Origin: Microbulbifer salipaludis
GTDB lineage: Bacteria; Pseudomonadota; Gammaproteobacteria; Pseudomonadales; Cellvibrionaceae
Assembly: GCF_017303155.1 (NCBI RefSeq)
Contig: NZ_JAEKJR010000003.1
Span: forward strand, 1-64,000
Direction of reading: 5' to 3'
DNA length: 64,000 bases
The translations under genes were made by a program, and so were the position numbers. Shown piece after piece: positions 19,043 to 30,536 of the stretch (position 1 is the first letter of the stretch; each line of letters begins with the position of its first letter). Under the pieces are notes generated by a model that was not told where the DNA came from, searched no databases, and saw only the letters and a list, made by a program, of their open reading frames with translations.

Positions 19043-22000
19043 TTAGTAATCCTTCTTCCACTGCAGTTCCACACTTCCGCCGCCGCTTTCCTCACTGTCG
19101 GCGGATTTGATGTCAAGCCGTAGATTTCTGCGAAGCTCGATCTGCATTTCCGCCTGCCAGGGGTTCAGCGGGTCGGTACTGCGCTGGAGTTCAAGATAAA
19201 TACGGCTGGTGATGTACTTGCCGAGGCTGAGGGAGTACTGGTCGCCGTCGTCTGTGGCCTCGGACTCGAAGTCCAGCGTGTCGAGCCCCACCAGGTCGCG
19301 AGTACTGGCAAGCGGGTCAAAACCGGCGGTCCCCGTCTGCAGGCTGCGCACTACCCCCACCAGCCGTACCGCCTGTAGCGGCGAGATATCCGTCAGCGAC
19401 TTGCCGAACAGCAGCTGGGCGAAAATTTCATCCTGCGCGGCCGCCGGGCTCGAACTGAACTCAATTTTGGGGTCATCGGTGGTGCCGGAGATGACCGCGG
19501 TAATCTCTCCCTCCGGGTACGAATACACCCCTTTGACATAGACGGCGGCCACATTGTTCTCAAACTGTACCTGGCCCTCCTGCAATTCAAACTTCTTGCC
19601 CAGCAAATCAAACTTGCCGCGCACAATGGTCAGGGTGCCCGATGCCTGCGGGTCCGCCGCGGTACCCGCAATATCCACCTTGCCCTTGAGTTCCGAATCG
19701 AGGCCCAGGCCGCGCACATAGGACTGCTGATCCAGTACCACTTCCAGTGCCAGTGTGATGTTCTCCATTAGTGCAGAGCGCTGGGCGCTTTCGCCGCCAT
19801 ACACTTCCACTTCGACCACATCGATTTCCGGCACACTGCTGCCAATAAAGTGCTCCACCTGTACCGCCAGCGGCCGCAGGTTGAGGGTACCCGCCAGCAG
19901 CGCATCTTCGGTGGTGCCGGTGAGGCGCAGTTCGCCGCTGAACGCCCCCTTGGCGCCGGGCATATTCAGCAAATGAGCGTTGCGTGCGTTGAGGGAAAAA
20001 TTGAGCGATGGGGGCGCATCGCCACTGAAACGCGCCGCGCCCTGCAGGTCTACCCGGCCGCGGTCGGCATCCCGCGCGCTTGCCTCCACGATACGCCAGG
20101 TGTCGGGGTCCATTTCCGCAATGAAGACGATACGGCGCAGGCGGGTGTTGCTCGGGCGGTGCTCGTAGTAGCCGTCTTGCAGGTTGATGTTGCCCCGAGC
20201 GTTGGGAGACACACTGGTGCCGTCGGCGCTGAAGCTGAAGTCGAGCTGTCCGCGCATGGTGTGGATTTCGGGATCAAAAAATGCCCCCAGCGCCGCCAGG
20301 TCCGCCTGCCCACTTGCGCTAAAATCTACCGGCAGGGGCGGCGACTCGCCAGCGGGGGTGTCGCGGAACCACTGCTCGAGAATGGGGGCAATCGCCAGGG
20401 TCGCCTCCGCATCGGCGGCCTTGCGACTACCGTGACGCGCGTCCAGCGTTACTTCCAGGTTGCCCGAGCGGGTCTGCCACTCCAGCAGCAGGGCGAGTGG
20501 CGCCTGCACCAGTGCGTCATCCCTCAATGCAGGCGCGCGCCCGGAGATTTTCAGTTCGCCGGTAAGGTCCGGATCCTTCGGAGTACCCTTGGCGGTGGCA
20601 AACAGTGACAGTTCGCCACTGTCGGCAATATCGGCACTGATCCACTCCTCGAAATCCATCAGCACTGCCTGCGCGCGTACCTCCAGGTCCAGTGCCTGCG
20701 CACTCAGGCTGCCATCAGCGGTAAGCTGGTTGCGGCCGGCCCACAACAGTTTCACATCCGACAGCATCACCTGGGCCTTGCCGTAACTCACATCCCCCTG
20801 CACCTGCCAGGGTTCGCCGAGATACTCGCCCAACCCCAGGATATTGGCGGTCGCCTCCGGTGCGCTAAACGGCCCGGAGAACTGGCCGTCGATACTCAGC
20901 TCACCGCGCAGCGACGAGGGCAGGTCCACGCCCGCGAGGCGGGCCAGCCCGAGGGGTATATTGCGCCCGGCCACACTGCCCCTGGCTCGCTGTGCTTTCG
21001 GTTCCACTACGCCATTCAGTTCGAGCCAGGCATTGCCCCGCTGGCGCGCCTGCGCCGAGTCCGCCGCCAGGGCAGCGGTGCCGCTGACCCGCTCGCGGGA
21101 TTGCTGCAGCGGATAATCATCACCCGGCTCCGTCACCGGGAGCGGCACCAGCGACTGGCCGCCATTCTCGACCACCGGCGCCGCCCCCCCGGTGTAGAGG
21201 TCGAGACGCAGGCGGTCGAAAGTCAACTGCTCCGCATTCCCGGCGGCCCCACCGCGCAGGCGATAGCGGTATTCCCGATACTCTCCGTCCGACGACAGGC
21301 GTGCGGACATTTTCGGATTGTCGAACGGGCCCGAGACCGAGACCACCGCATCCAGGTCCACCTCGGTGCCCGGATCCACCGGCAGCCCGAAGCGTTCTGC
21401 CGGCTGTAGTCCGCGCGCGGCCACATCCAGTTGGAACTGCAGGGTCTTCCCTTGCAGATTGACTTCGCCACTGCCACCCACCCGCAGCCCGTCGCCCTCC
21501 ACCAGCAAGTCGCGGACGGCAAATTTTTCCAGGTTCCCTGCCGCGCGCCCGTGCACATCGGCCTGCAGGTTTTTAAAACTCAACGCGCTGGCCAGATCCA
21601 CGGTGAGTTGCGGGTTGCTCCACGGGCCGACCGCGGTCACCTGCAGGCGTTCGACCGTACCGTCCAGCTCCGCCGGAATTTCCACATCCCGGGTCTCCTT
21701 AAGCGACGCCAGAATGCGGCGAATATCCGCAAGTGGTAATTGCTTCACCCCACCCTGGAGATCCAGTGATTGTGCGCCGATGTCCACCTTGCCACGCACC
21801 GCCATCTCAGCCGCGGCGAATTTCAGCCTCGCGGCGCGCAGCTCGATCACATCGTCAACGGTTTCCACGGTACCGGTCAGATGTACCGGTTGTTTCTGAT
21901 AGCGGGATCTCAGCTCGAGTGTGCCATCGGCACTGGGCAGCTTGAGCGGGCCGCGCACCACGAGATCTGCTGATAGCCAGCCGCCCTGTAGATAATCCTG

Positions 22001-23008
22001 CCAGGGCTGCGAAATGGCCAGGGGCAAGCGGTTGAAGCGCACCTTCAGGTCCACGGCTTTACCATCCACCACCCCGCGCACGCTGTGCCGGGTGTCGTCC
22101 ACGGTCAGTTCGAGATCGTCCGTGGAGACTGACCAGGGCGTGAAGACCACATCGGCGTTGCCGGCCAGGCCGAAGCGGTGATGTAACAGCGGCAGTGAGA
22201 AACGCTCGATCGTCACTGCCAGCCGGTCATCACCGGCAAGAGTCAACAGCAAACGTCCATCGGCATCGAGCGACTCCCCCTCCGGCAGCTGCAGTTTGCG
22301 CCCCAAAAAGCCACCGGCCTGCTCATCGGCGGAAAACGATAGTGCGTACACCGTTTCGCTTTGCATCTGTCCCTCGACGTTCAGACGCATTTCTTGGCCC
22401 TGTATTTCAGCCACGTCCAAAGCCAGCGCCGAGTCGCGATCGGGCCACTGGTAACTGCCGTGGCCGGTTACCGACACCACCGGCAAGCCCTCCAGCGCGC
22501 CATCGATAATGATCAACTTCTCTACCGCAAGGTGCTCCAGCCAGATGGGAGGCACCGTAAGCTGATCCACTTCCTCGACCGTTTCCTCCACGTCTTCTTC
22601 ACTGACGTGGCTCTGCAGGTATTCCCCGAGCAGGGTATTGTCGAAGAGCAGCGAGCGCGCGCTGAGGCGGGGGATGTGGATCTGATTGCGCCACAATCGG
22701 GAGATATCGACCTGCAGGGTCAGCTGCTGGGCGTCCACCATCGGGCGCTCTTGGTAGCGCACCTGCAGTCGTTCAAAGTACCAGCTGCCCAGCGCTTCGC
22801 TGCGCAGCCCCTCGGCGTTGATTTCAAGATCCGGCAAATAGTAGCGAGCGATGGCCAGGCCACCGCGAGTTAGTGCCTCACGACCGGTTTCCGAACCCAC
22901 CAGAAACAGGGCCATCAACAGCGGCATAACCAGCGTGGCGACCATCACCACCAGCCGCGGCGCTCGCAACCGCAATTTGTCCGATCTGCTCCTGGACTCA
23001 GTAACCAT
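19043..23008 (-). CDS. tamB: Translocation and assembly module subunit TamB
   Basis: 1321 aa, normal for the family. A single N-terminal transmembrane helix (LVVMVATLVMPLLMALFLVG) is followed by a long beta-strand-rich AsmA-like domain and the C-terminal DUF490 domain (KKFELQEGQVQFENN; SSSPAAAQDEIFAQLLFGKSL). It spans the periplasm, working with TamA in outer-membrane protein insertion, and the family is also implicated in phospholipid transport between membranes. It starts 2 bp after the tamA stop. Confidence 0.95.
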   Translation of the reverse strand: MVTESRSRSDKLRLRAPRLVVMVATLVMPLLMALFLVGSETGREALTRGGLAIARYYLPDLEINAEGLRSEALGSWYFERLQVRYQERPMVDAQQLTLQVDISRLWRNQIHIPRLSARSLLFDNTLLGEYLQSHVSEEDVEETVEEVDQLTVPPIWLEHLAVEKLIIIDGALEGLPVVSVTGHGSYQWPDRDSALALDVAEIQGQEMRLNVEGQMQSETVYALSFSADEQAGGFLGRKLQLPEGESLDADGRLLLTLAGDDRLAVTIERFSLPLLHHRFGLAGNADVVFTPWSVSTDDLELTVDDTRHSVRGVVDGKAVDLKVRFNRLPLAISQPWQDYLQGGWLSADLVVRGPLKLPSADGTLELRSRYQKQPVHLTGTVETVDDVIELRAARLKFAAAEMAVRGKVDIGAQSLDLQGGVKQLPLADIRRILASLKETRDVEIPAELDGTVERLQVTAVGPWSNPQLTVDLASALSFKNLQADVHGRAAGNLEKFAVRDLLVEGDGLRVGGSGEVNLQGKTLQFQLDVAARGLQPAERFGLPVDPGTEVDLDAVVSVSGPFDNPKMSARLSSDGEYREYRYRLRGGAAGNAEQLTFDRLRLDLYTGGAAPVVENGGQSLVPLPVTEPGDDYPLQQSRERVSGTAALAADSAQARQRGNAWLELNGVVEPKAQRARGSVAGRNIPLGLARLAGVDLPSSLRGELSIDGQFSGPFSAPEATANILGLGEYLGEPWQVQGDVSYGKAQVMLSDVKLLWAGRNQLTADGSLSAQALDLEVRAQAVLMDFEEWISADIADSGELSLFATAKGTPKDPDLTGELKISGRAPALRDDALVQAPLALLLEWQTRSGNLEVTLDARHGSRKAADAEATLAIAPILEQWFRDTPAGESPPLPVDFSASGQADLAALGAFFDPEIHTMRGQLDFSFSADGTSVSPNARGNINLQDGYYEHRPSNTRLRRIVFIAEMDPDTWRIVEASARDADRGRVDLQGAARFSGDAPPSLNFSLNARNAHLLNMPGAKGAFSGELRLTGTTEDALLAGTLNLRPLAVQVEHFIGSSVPEIDVVEVEVYGGESAQRSALMENITLALEVVLDQQSYVRGLGLDSELKGKVDIAGTAADPQASGTLTIVRGKFDLLGKKFELQEGQVQFENNVAAVYVKGVYSYPEGEITAVISGTTDDPKIEFSSSPAAAQDEIFAQLLFGKSLTDISPLQAVRLVGVVRSLQTGTAGFDPLASTRDLVGLDTLDFESEATDDGDQYSLSLGKYITSRIYLELQRSTDPLNPWQAEMQIELRRNLRLDIKSADSEESGGGSVELQWKKDY

Positions 23009-23010
23009 GC

Positions 23011-24834
23011 TCAGAACGCCTGCCCGAGACTGACGTAGATCTGGTAACTGCTGTCGCCGAGCCCGTCTCTGCGATCCAGCGGGAAGGCGATATCAAAGCG
23101 CAAGGGTGCGAACGACGTCATGTAGCGCACCCCGAGGCCCGCGCCCCAGTAGAGGTCACTAAAATTTGGCTCGGGGCCGGCGTAGGCGTTACCGCCATCC
23201 ACAAACAGCACGCCCCCCCACGACTCGGTGAAACGAAACCGCCCCTCCAGAGAGATTTCACTGAGGGCGCGGCCACCAATCGGGTCCGACAGCTCCGGGG
23301 GCTCCCCGGCCACCGGCGAGGGCATCAACCGTCTGGGTCCGAGTGCCTGATAACTGTATCCGCGCACCGAGCCACCGCCACCGGCGTAGAAGCGTTCGTC
23401 TGCAGGAATGTCCAGGTTGTCGATACCACTGATTACGCCCGCCTTGATGCGCACCGCCAGGGTGGGGTCAAAGCGTATTTCTTCCCCGGTCAGGTAACCG
23501 GTAGCCACCAGCGTATTTTTAACAAAGCGCGTGCCGCTATCTCTCAGGTCAACGTAGGGCTTGATCTCCAGCGCCACCGTGGCGCCGCGGCGGGCATCGA
23601 GCAGGTTATCGGTGGTATCGATCTTCAGGCCCAGCGGGAAAGACAACAGGTTGTAGTTCTCGCTCTCCTCCCCCTCTTCCTGCACCCGGCTGAATTTCAG
23701 CTCGCTGCCCACACTGAAGGTGCGGTGCCTGGTATGCCGGCGGGAAATGGTGCCGCCGATTGTGATGGATTCTGCCTGATAGGAGTCCCGGTCTTCGTTG
23801 GAAGCCTCCGCGGTGGCGGAAAACTCCTGGTCATCGCGAAAAAAGCGCGGCACCAGCAGCTGCCCCTTGAGCGACTGCTTGACTTCATTGACCCGGGTTT
23901 CCACCTCGATTTTTTCGCCGCGCCCCAGAATATTCCGGTGCTCCCACCCGGCCGACACGCCGCCCCCCTCATCGGAGGTGTAGCCCACCCCCAACCTGAC
24001 CGTGCGATGCTTGCGCTCAATCACCAGGAAGGTGATATCCACAATGCCCGCATCCGGCTCGGAGACCTCGGTGTTCACCCCGGCGACCAGGTTAGTACGC
24101 AACAGTCGCAACTTCGCCGCATCCATCTTGCCGCGGGAAAAACAAGCGCCCTCGTCCAGTTTCAGCCGCTTGCGCAGGAAGGCTTCGTCGATGGTGGTGA
24201 TGCCTTCCACATGAATCTGCCCGATACGCACTTCCGGGCTGTCGGCCACGCGGTATTCGAGACGCGCGGCATGTTCGCTGTGCACCACCGTGGCCTGATA
24301 ACTCACATCCACGTTCAGCAGGCAGGCATTCTCGGCAAGGTAGGTCTCGATTTGCTGGACGCCCTCGGTCACCTTCTCCGCTTCCAGCGGATCGCCAACC
24401 CCGATCCCCACACCGGGAAACCCCGACTTCAGGCTTGGCGGCATACGTACATCGAGACTGCTGACGCGATATATCCGCCCGGGCACCACCCGGTAAAGAA
24501 TCTCACCGTCGCTGACGGACTGGCGCACGCGGCCATCGTAATAGCCCCGGGAGCGCAATAACTTTTCCAGCGTACCGCGCTCGTAGCGCGCCACATCCAG
24601 CGCGTCTTCGTAGGATTTGAGCACGCTGCTGGATTTGCGCTGCTCGTTCAGCTGGTCTTTCAACCACTCCTGCAGCTCGCGGTTTTCGGCAACCCGAACC
24701 TTGAATTTCGGCAGGCTATCGAAAAACGGCAGCGCCAAGCCCTGCTGCGGCCACAGCAGGAATAACGATGCGAACAGCACACCGACTGCAAAAGAAAAAA
24801 CCGAAGCTCGGGAAGCGAAACAAGATGCGCGCAA
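23011..24834 (-). CDS. tamA: Autotransporter assembly complex protein TamA
   Basis: 607 aa Omp85-family outer-membrane protein. Signal peptide with hydrophobic core VFSFAVGVLFASLFLLWP ending ALA, then three POTRA domains (about residues 35-275) and a C-terminal 16-strand barrel with the family loop motif around RFYAGGGGSVRGYSYQ (VRGY/F) and a terminal beta-signal ending GQAF. The chosen TTG start has GGAA upstream; a GTG 18 codons in is an alternative. First gene of tamA-tamB-mobA-like. Confidence 0.93.
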   Translation of the reverse strand: MRASCFASRASVFSFAVGVLFASLFLLWPQQGLALPFFDSLPKFKVRVAENRELQEWLKDQLNEQRKSSSVLKSYEDALDVARYERGTLEKLLRSRGYYDGRVRQSVSDGEILYRVVPGRIYRVSSLDVRMPPSLKSGFPGVGIGVGDPLEAEKVTEGVQQIETYLAENACLLNVDVSYQATVVHSEHAARLEYRVADSPEVRIGQIHVEGITTIDEAFLRKRLKLDEGACFSRGKMDAAKLRLLRTNLVAGVNTEVSEPDAGIVDITFLVIERKHRTVRLGVGYTSDEGGGVSAGWEHRNILGRGEKIEVETRVNEVKQSLKGQLLVPRFFRDDQEFSATAEASNEDRDSYQAESITIGGTISRRHTRHRTFSVGSELKFSRVQEEGEESENYNLLSFPLGLKIDTTDNLLDARRGATVALEIKPYVDLRDSGTRFVKNTLVATGYLTGEEIRFDPTLAVRIKAGVISGIDNLDIPADERFYAGGGGSVRGYSYQALGPRRLMPSPVAGEPPELSDPIGGRALSEISLEGRFRFTESWGGVLFVDGGNAYAGPEPNFSDLYWGAGLGVRYMTSFAPLRFDIAFPLDRRDGLGDSSYQIYVSLGQAF

Positions 24835-24968
24835 GACAAAATTCCGTTTGCCAACTACCTACACTGCGACGTCAAACACCGGCGAAAGTTGCCCGGTCAG
24901 CAAAACTTTACCGCTCTTTACATCCGCGAGGTACGGGCCTGGATCCAGATGGCCGGTGGTGATTCAGC

Positions 24969-25349
24969 TCAACGCGCCGGCACCGAGCCGGTGCGTTCCA
25001 TCAGCGGGTTGCAATTGCGAATGATGACCCGCCCTTCCAGCAGGTTACCCTTCGAATACTCGCTGAAGATGCACTCATTGGTTTTGGGGTTGTAGTTCTC
25101 CACCCACAGGTTGTCTTCCTTCCAGGTGGCACCCAGATGCCGATGCCCTTCGGGCACGGTAATACGCATCACACCGCCAAAGCGTTTGACGAAAACCTGT
25201 TCGAAATGAAAGTAGTAGGCAAGCCAACCGGCGAGAAAAATGATCGCGCCGACAATTGCCCCTTTGCCCAGACTGCCCAGACGGCTACCGGCAAACAGCG
25301 CAAGTACAACCAGGGCGATAACGGCGGCCCAATACAGGTAGGTAATCAT
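24969..25349 (-). CDS. Small membrane protein, function unknown
   Basis: 126 aa. Two hydrophobic segments (LYWAAVIALVVLALFAGS and GAIVGAIIFLAGWLAYYF) are followed by a soluble beta-rich C-terminal part with one pair of cysteines (ECIFSEY and RNCNPL). It is not recognised as a named family. It lies upstream of tamA on the same strand, 134 bp away. Confidence 0.6.
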   Translation of the reverse strand: MITYLYWAAVIALVVLALFAGSRLGSLGKGAIVGAIIFLAGWLAYYFHFEQVFVKRFGGVMRITVPEGHRHLGATWKEDNLWVENYNPKTNECIFSEYSKGNLLEGRVIIRNCNPLMERTGSVPAR

Positions 25350-25569
25350 ACTGATCTTCCGTGAATTTATTGGTTTATAGACAGAATTATCGGCGTTTTT
25401 TGGTCACTACCATCAGTTACCAACAGCTTAGCGCAAGACCGGCAAAGATTCGCAGGCAGCCTTGATCTGAATCAAGCTGGCCAATTGGCGCAACTTTACA
25501 CTGGGCTCAGTTAAAGACAAGCCGCGGGCGAATTCAGAAGCCCAGCGCCAATTGACCCTGGAGGCAATC

Positions 25570-25752
25570 ATGGACGCAATGATCGACCTTTTCACCAGCT
25601 TTTCCGGCCTTTTGAGCCTGGGAATTATCGCTTTTGTATGTGTGATGGGCGGGTTTTTCACCCGACTGGCGCTGCGCAAGATGAATGAAGAGCAGGCACA
25701 GCTGGCCGAGACGCAAGCGGGCCAGCAAATGCAGGACATGAAAGCCGCCTGA
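25570..25752 (+). CDS. DUF3149-like single-pass small protein
   Basis: 60 aa. The ATG giving MDAMIDLFTSFSG has GGAGG 6 bases upstream, which fixes the start 18 bases inside the longer open frame. One transmembrane helix (LSLGIIAFVCVMGGFFTRLALRK) and an acidic, Gln-rich tail, as in the DUF3149 family. Function unknown. It stands alone between minus-strand genes. Confidence 0.7.
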   Translation: MDAMIDLFTSFSGLLSLGIIAFVCVMGGFFTRLALRKMNEEQAQLAETQAGQQMQDMKAA

Positions 25753-25955
25753 TCAGAAATTCCAGGCGGCCTCCCGTCACACACTGACCGGCAGTTCAGC
25801 GCCAGCCTGATCGCATTGCATCGGCGCGCACTGCGCGGAGAAGAGTCCGCCGGGACATTTACCCCAACCGTTAGCCGGGTCAGGCGATGCCTGCACCCGG
25901 TATTTTTGCCGTTTCAGAAGACGGCAGATCAGGAAACAGCAGTTCAGAGAACACC

Positions 25956-25985
25956 AGGCCGGGCGCTGCTGCCAGCGCCCGGCCT
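25956..25985. terminator. 13-bp perfect hairpin downstream of acetoacetyl-CoA ligase
   Basis: AGGCCGGGCGCTG pairs perfectly with CAGCGCCCGGCCT around a CTGC loop, 16 bp after the aacS-type stop codon. No T-run follows on the minus strand, so it may stabilise the 3' end or pause polymerase, not terminate by itself. The rest of 25753-25955 shows no gene. Confidence 0.5.
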
Positions 25986-26001
25986 GTGACTTGCCCGCCC
26001 G

Positions 26002-27975
<1,974 letters not shown>

Positions 27976-28040
27976 TTCGGTGGGCTCTCTCATTTTTTTA
28001 TACAGCGTTTTTTTGCTTCAGCGGTGTTAGCGGTGTTGTG

Positions 28041-28054
28041 AATGGTTGACCATT
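28041..28054. promoter_or_regulatory. Candidate operator between the ligase and LysR genes
   Basis: AATGGT-TG-ACCATT is a perfect 6-2-6 inverted repeat in the divergent intergenic region. LysR-type regulators usually bind dyads with a T-N11-A pattern; TGG and CCA arms fit loosely. Assignment to this regulator is inference. Confidence 0.35.
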
Positions 28055-28179
28055 ATTGGCCGTCTCGCCATTTGAACAATCATGCCTTGGTCTAACACTT
28101 AAGACTAATTTAAACTTATTAACAAATCATAAATTTTCCTTAATCTAAAGTGAGGGCCCGCGCGGCGTTGAATCCGAGC

Positions 28180-29079
28180 ATGAACACCACCATCAAGCAG
28201 CTGCGCGCCTTTGTCACGGTGGCCAGAACCCGCAGTCTGGCGGAGGCGAGCGCACAGCTGCACGTTTCGCAGCCGGCCATCTCCATCGCCATTCGCAGTC
28301 TGGAAGAGTCCCTGGGGGGTGCCCTGTTCAGCCGCGACGGCAGGCAACTGGTTCTCACCCCCGAGGGCGTTGGGTTTGTGGAACGCGCCCAGCAACTGCT
28401 GCACAACTGGGACAATACCCTCGATGCGGTGCAACAGCGCTTCCGTCTGCAACAGGGGCAACTGTCCATCGCCGCCATCCCCGCCTTTGCCCTGAACCAG
28501 TTACCGGGCCTACTCAAGCAGTTTCACCGGCAACATCCGGATATCAATATCGTGCTGGAAGACATCGTGATGGAGGGGGTAGTGAATGCGGTGCAGGAGG
28601 GACGCGCGGAACTGGGGTTCAGTTTTCGCCCGGACGATCTGGGCAACCTGGGCTTCACCCCCATCGGGGATGACCGGTTTGTGGCAGTACTGCCCGAGGG
28701 CCACAAGTTACAGGGCAAAAAAGTGGTGCGCTGGCAGGATCTGGCACAGGAGCGGTTTATTGCCATGAACCGGGGCTCGGCGGTGCGCCGCTGGACCGAC
28801 GCCGCGTTTGCCCAAAACGCGACCTCCGGGGAAGCCTCCCCGAGGCTACTATGTGAGGCAAGCCAGCTCAGCACCATCGGCCGGCTGGTACAGAGTGGCC
28901 TGGGGGTCAGCGCGGTTCCCAACTTGTGTGCGGAACAAATGCGTGACTATGGACTGGTGTGCAAACCACTGGCGGAGCCTGTGGTGACCCACGCAGTGGG
29001 AATTCTCGCGCGGGAAGCCGGCGCCCTGTCGGCGCCAGCCCAGGCGTTTCTTGCCCTCGTGTTAGACGCGCACACCTGA
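28180..29079 (+). CDS. LysR-family transcriptional regulator
   Basis: 299 aa. N-terminal winged helix (MNTTIKQLRAFVTVARTRS, then LHVSQPAISIAIRSLEESLG) and a C-terminal effector-binding domain from about residue 90. ATG at 28180 is chosen over a GTG ten codons upstream because family members start NTTIKQLRAF. Divergent from acetoacetyl-CoA ligase, so it probably controls that gene. Its 3' end overlaps the convergent membrane protein gene by 18 bp. Confidence 0.93.
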   Translation: MNTTIKQLRAFVTVARTRSLAEASAQLHVSQPAISIAIRSLEESLGGALFSRDGRQLVLTPEGVGFVERAQQLLHNWDNTLDAVQQRFRLQQGQLSIAAIPAFALNQLPGLLKQFHRQHPDINIVLEDIVMEGVVNAVQEGRAELGFSFRPDDLGNLGFTPIGDDRFVAVLPEGHKLQGKKVVRWQDLAQERFIAMNRGSAVRRWTDAAFAQNATSGEASPRLLCEASQLSTIGRLVQSGLGVSAVPNLCAEQMRDYGLVCKPLAEPVVTHAVGILAREAGALSAPAQAFLALVLDAHT

Positions 29080-30021
29080 TGGCGAGCGCACTAGCCGGCG
29101 AATATTTTCAAACAGATCCCACGCGGTAATGGCGACCACAACACCGATGGCCACCTGCCAACCTCCCTGACTCGGCTGCCAAAATTCACCACTTGGCCAC
29201 TCGATGGAAAACGGCGCCTGCAGGCCCAACAGAAAAGCCAGTAACGTCAGCCAATACATATTCAGCGCCCCATCAATCAGCAGGCGCGATCGTGTCCAGA
29301 AAGGGGAGAACAGTTTGTGGAGCGACATCAGCACGCTGGCACCGAGTGCGATATTGATCCACGGCAACAGCGACACGAGTTCCGGCGATAGCGCCAGCGC
29401 GGTGTGCCCGCCAGTGCCCGGCAGCAACCAGATATCGTTTAGCCACGCCATCGCCAACAGGGTCACGACAAATTCCACCGAGGAGTCGAAGCGCTTGATA
29501 CGCCGACCACTGTCGACCACGTTCGGCATCGAGCGGGGATTCCAGTTGCCAAATACCTGACGACTACTCAACCCCTCCCCGATGAGATAAAACACCAGAG
29601 TGACCGCAGCAAAAGAATGCACACCGCTTTCATAAAGACCGCTAAACCAGCCGAGTGCGGCAGAAAGCAGGTCCGGATCTTCAGCAAAATACAGGGAACC
29701 GACCACATCGACCGCCGATACCACCGCAATCACCAGAAATGTCCACTTCAGAACCTGCAGGTACAGGGGAAACAGCGGCTCACTGACCAGTGCGCGGCGC
29801 GGCTGATAGGCGGCCGCCACCGACATGGGGTGGCCCTTCTGTTTTAGCAGGTCGAGAATATCCTGCTCAGTGGGTGCCCGCGCCAGGGATTCTTGCAGGT
29901 CATCGCACTGATCCTGCAGGTCAGACAGCAGCTCGTTGCCCACATCCTCGCGCAGCCGCACCGGTAAATGGGTGCGCACATTGTCCACGTAGCGCTGCAA
30001 CCAATCAGTCTCTTTCGCCAT
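29062..30021 (-). CDS. Membrane protein with HAAS-like N-terminus, PadR partner
   Basis: 319 aa. The first 80 residues are a helical soluble part (WLQRYVDNVRTHLPVRLREDVGNELLSDLQDQ) resembling the HAAS signalling domain that often follows PadR regulators; about six transmembrane helices follow. Start at ATG MAKETDWLQR with AAGGAG upstream. It lies 13 bp after padR, so they are one operon. Function unknown. Confidence 0.75.
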   Translation of the reverse strand: MAKETDWLQRYVDNVRTHLPVRLREDVGNELLSDLQDQCDDLQESLARAPTEQDILDLLKQKGHPMSVAAAYQPRRALVSEPLFPLYLQVLKWTFLVIAVVSAVDVVGSLYFAEDPDLLSAALGWFSGLYESGVHSFAAVTLVFYLIGEGLSSRQVFGNWNPRSMPNVVDSGRRIKRFDSSVEFVVTLLAMAWLNDIWLLPGTGGHTALALSPELVSLLPWINIALGASVLMSLHKLFSPFWTRSRLLIDGALNMYWLTLLAFLLGLQAPFSIEWPSGEFWQPSQGGWQVAIGVVVAITAWDLFENIRRLVRSPSGVRV

Positions 30022-30034
30022 TGATTCCGTCTCC

Positions 30035-30376
30035 TTATTGAATCTTTTCCGCAAGCTGGCCGATCACCAGGTTGAGGCTTTGCCACTCTCTGCGCATTGC
30101 TGCCAGCGCGATCTCGCCACTGCTATCGATCTGGTAAAAACGCCGCTTGCGCCCCTCTTCCTGCTGCCAATAGCTGGACAGTAGGCCCTGCTCTTCCAGC
30201 CGGCGCAGCAGTGGGTAGAGGGTGCCCTCGTCGATCTCCAACCCTTGCCGGGCCAGCTTTTTGCGCAGGGAGTAGCCATAGTGCGGCTCTGCCAGCGCAA
30301 GCAATACCGCCAACGTGAGAGCCCCACGGCGTACTTCCATCACCATTCGCTGAAGTCTTTCCGGTGCTTCTGTCAT
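30035..30376 (-). CDS. PadR-family transcriptional regulator
   Basis: 113 aa. A winged-helix domain with the PadR signature LALAEPHYGYSLRKKLARQGLEIDEGTLYPLLRRLEEQGLL and a short C-terminal dimerisation helix. PadR proteins repress their own operon. Two adjacent 19-bp palindromes just upstream of the start are the probable operators. Partner gene downstream is a HAAS-like membrane protein. Confidence 0.92.
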   Translation of the reverse strand: MTEAPERLQRMVMEVRRGALTLAVLLALAEPHYGYSLRKKLARQGLEIDEGTLYPLLRRLEEQGLLSSYWQQEEGRKRRFYQIDSSGEIALAAMRREWQSLNLVIGQLAEKIQ

Positions 30377-30390
30377 CCCGCTTTAGCCCA

Positions 30391-30430
30391 TACTGTGTGC
30401 CACACAGTAAATACTGTGCACTACACAGTA
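30391..30430. promoter_or_regulatory. Tandem PadR operators
   Basis: Site 1, 30391-30409, TACTGTGTG-C-CACACAGTA, is a perfect 9-1-9 palindrome. Site 2, 30412-30430, TACTGTGCA-C-TACACAGTA, has one mismatch. The centres are 21 bp apart, two helical turns. They lie 15 bp upstream of the padR start codon, the right place for autorepression. ATAC-N-GTAT-like PadR boxes resemble this, but the match to this protein is inferred from position. Confidence 0.75.
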
Positions 30431-30487
30431 ATAAAGTGCAAGTAGTAAACACGACCGTGGATTGACGTAAAACGAAAAAATCGCAGG

Positions 30488-30522
30488 CACAAAAAAACCG
30501 GCCAAGGGCCGGTTTTTCGGAA
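30488..30522 (-). terminator. Terminator after dps
   Basis: AAAAACCGGCC / GGCCGGTTTTT arms with a CTT-type loop and a T-run on the minus strand, 16 bp after the dps stop codon. Confidence 0.85.
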
Positions 30523-30536
30523 GGGGAGCGGTCAGA

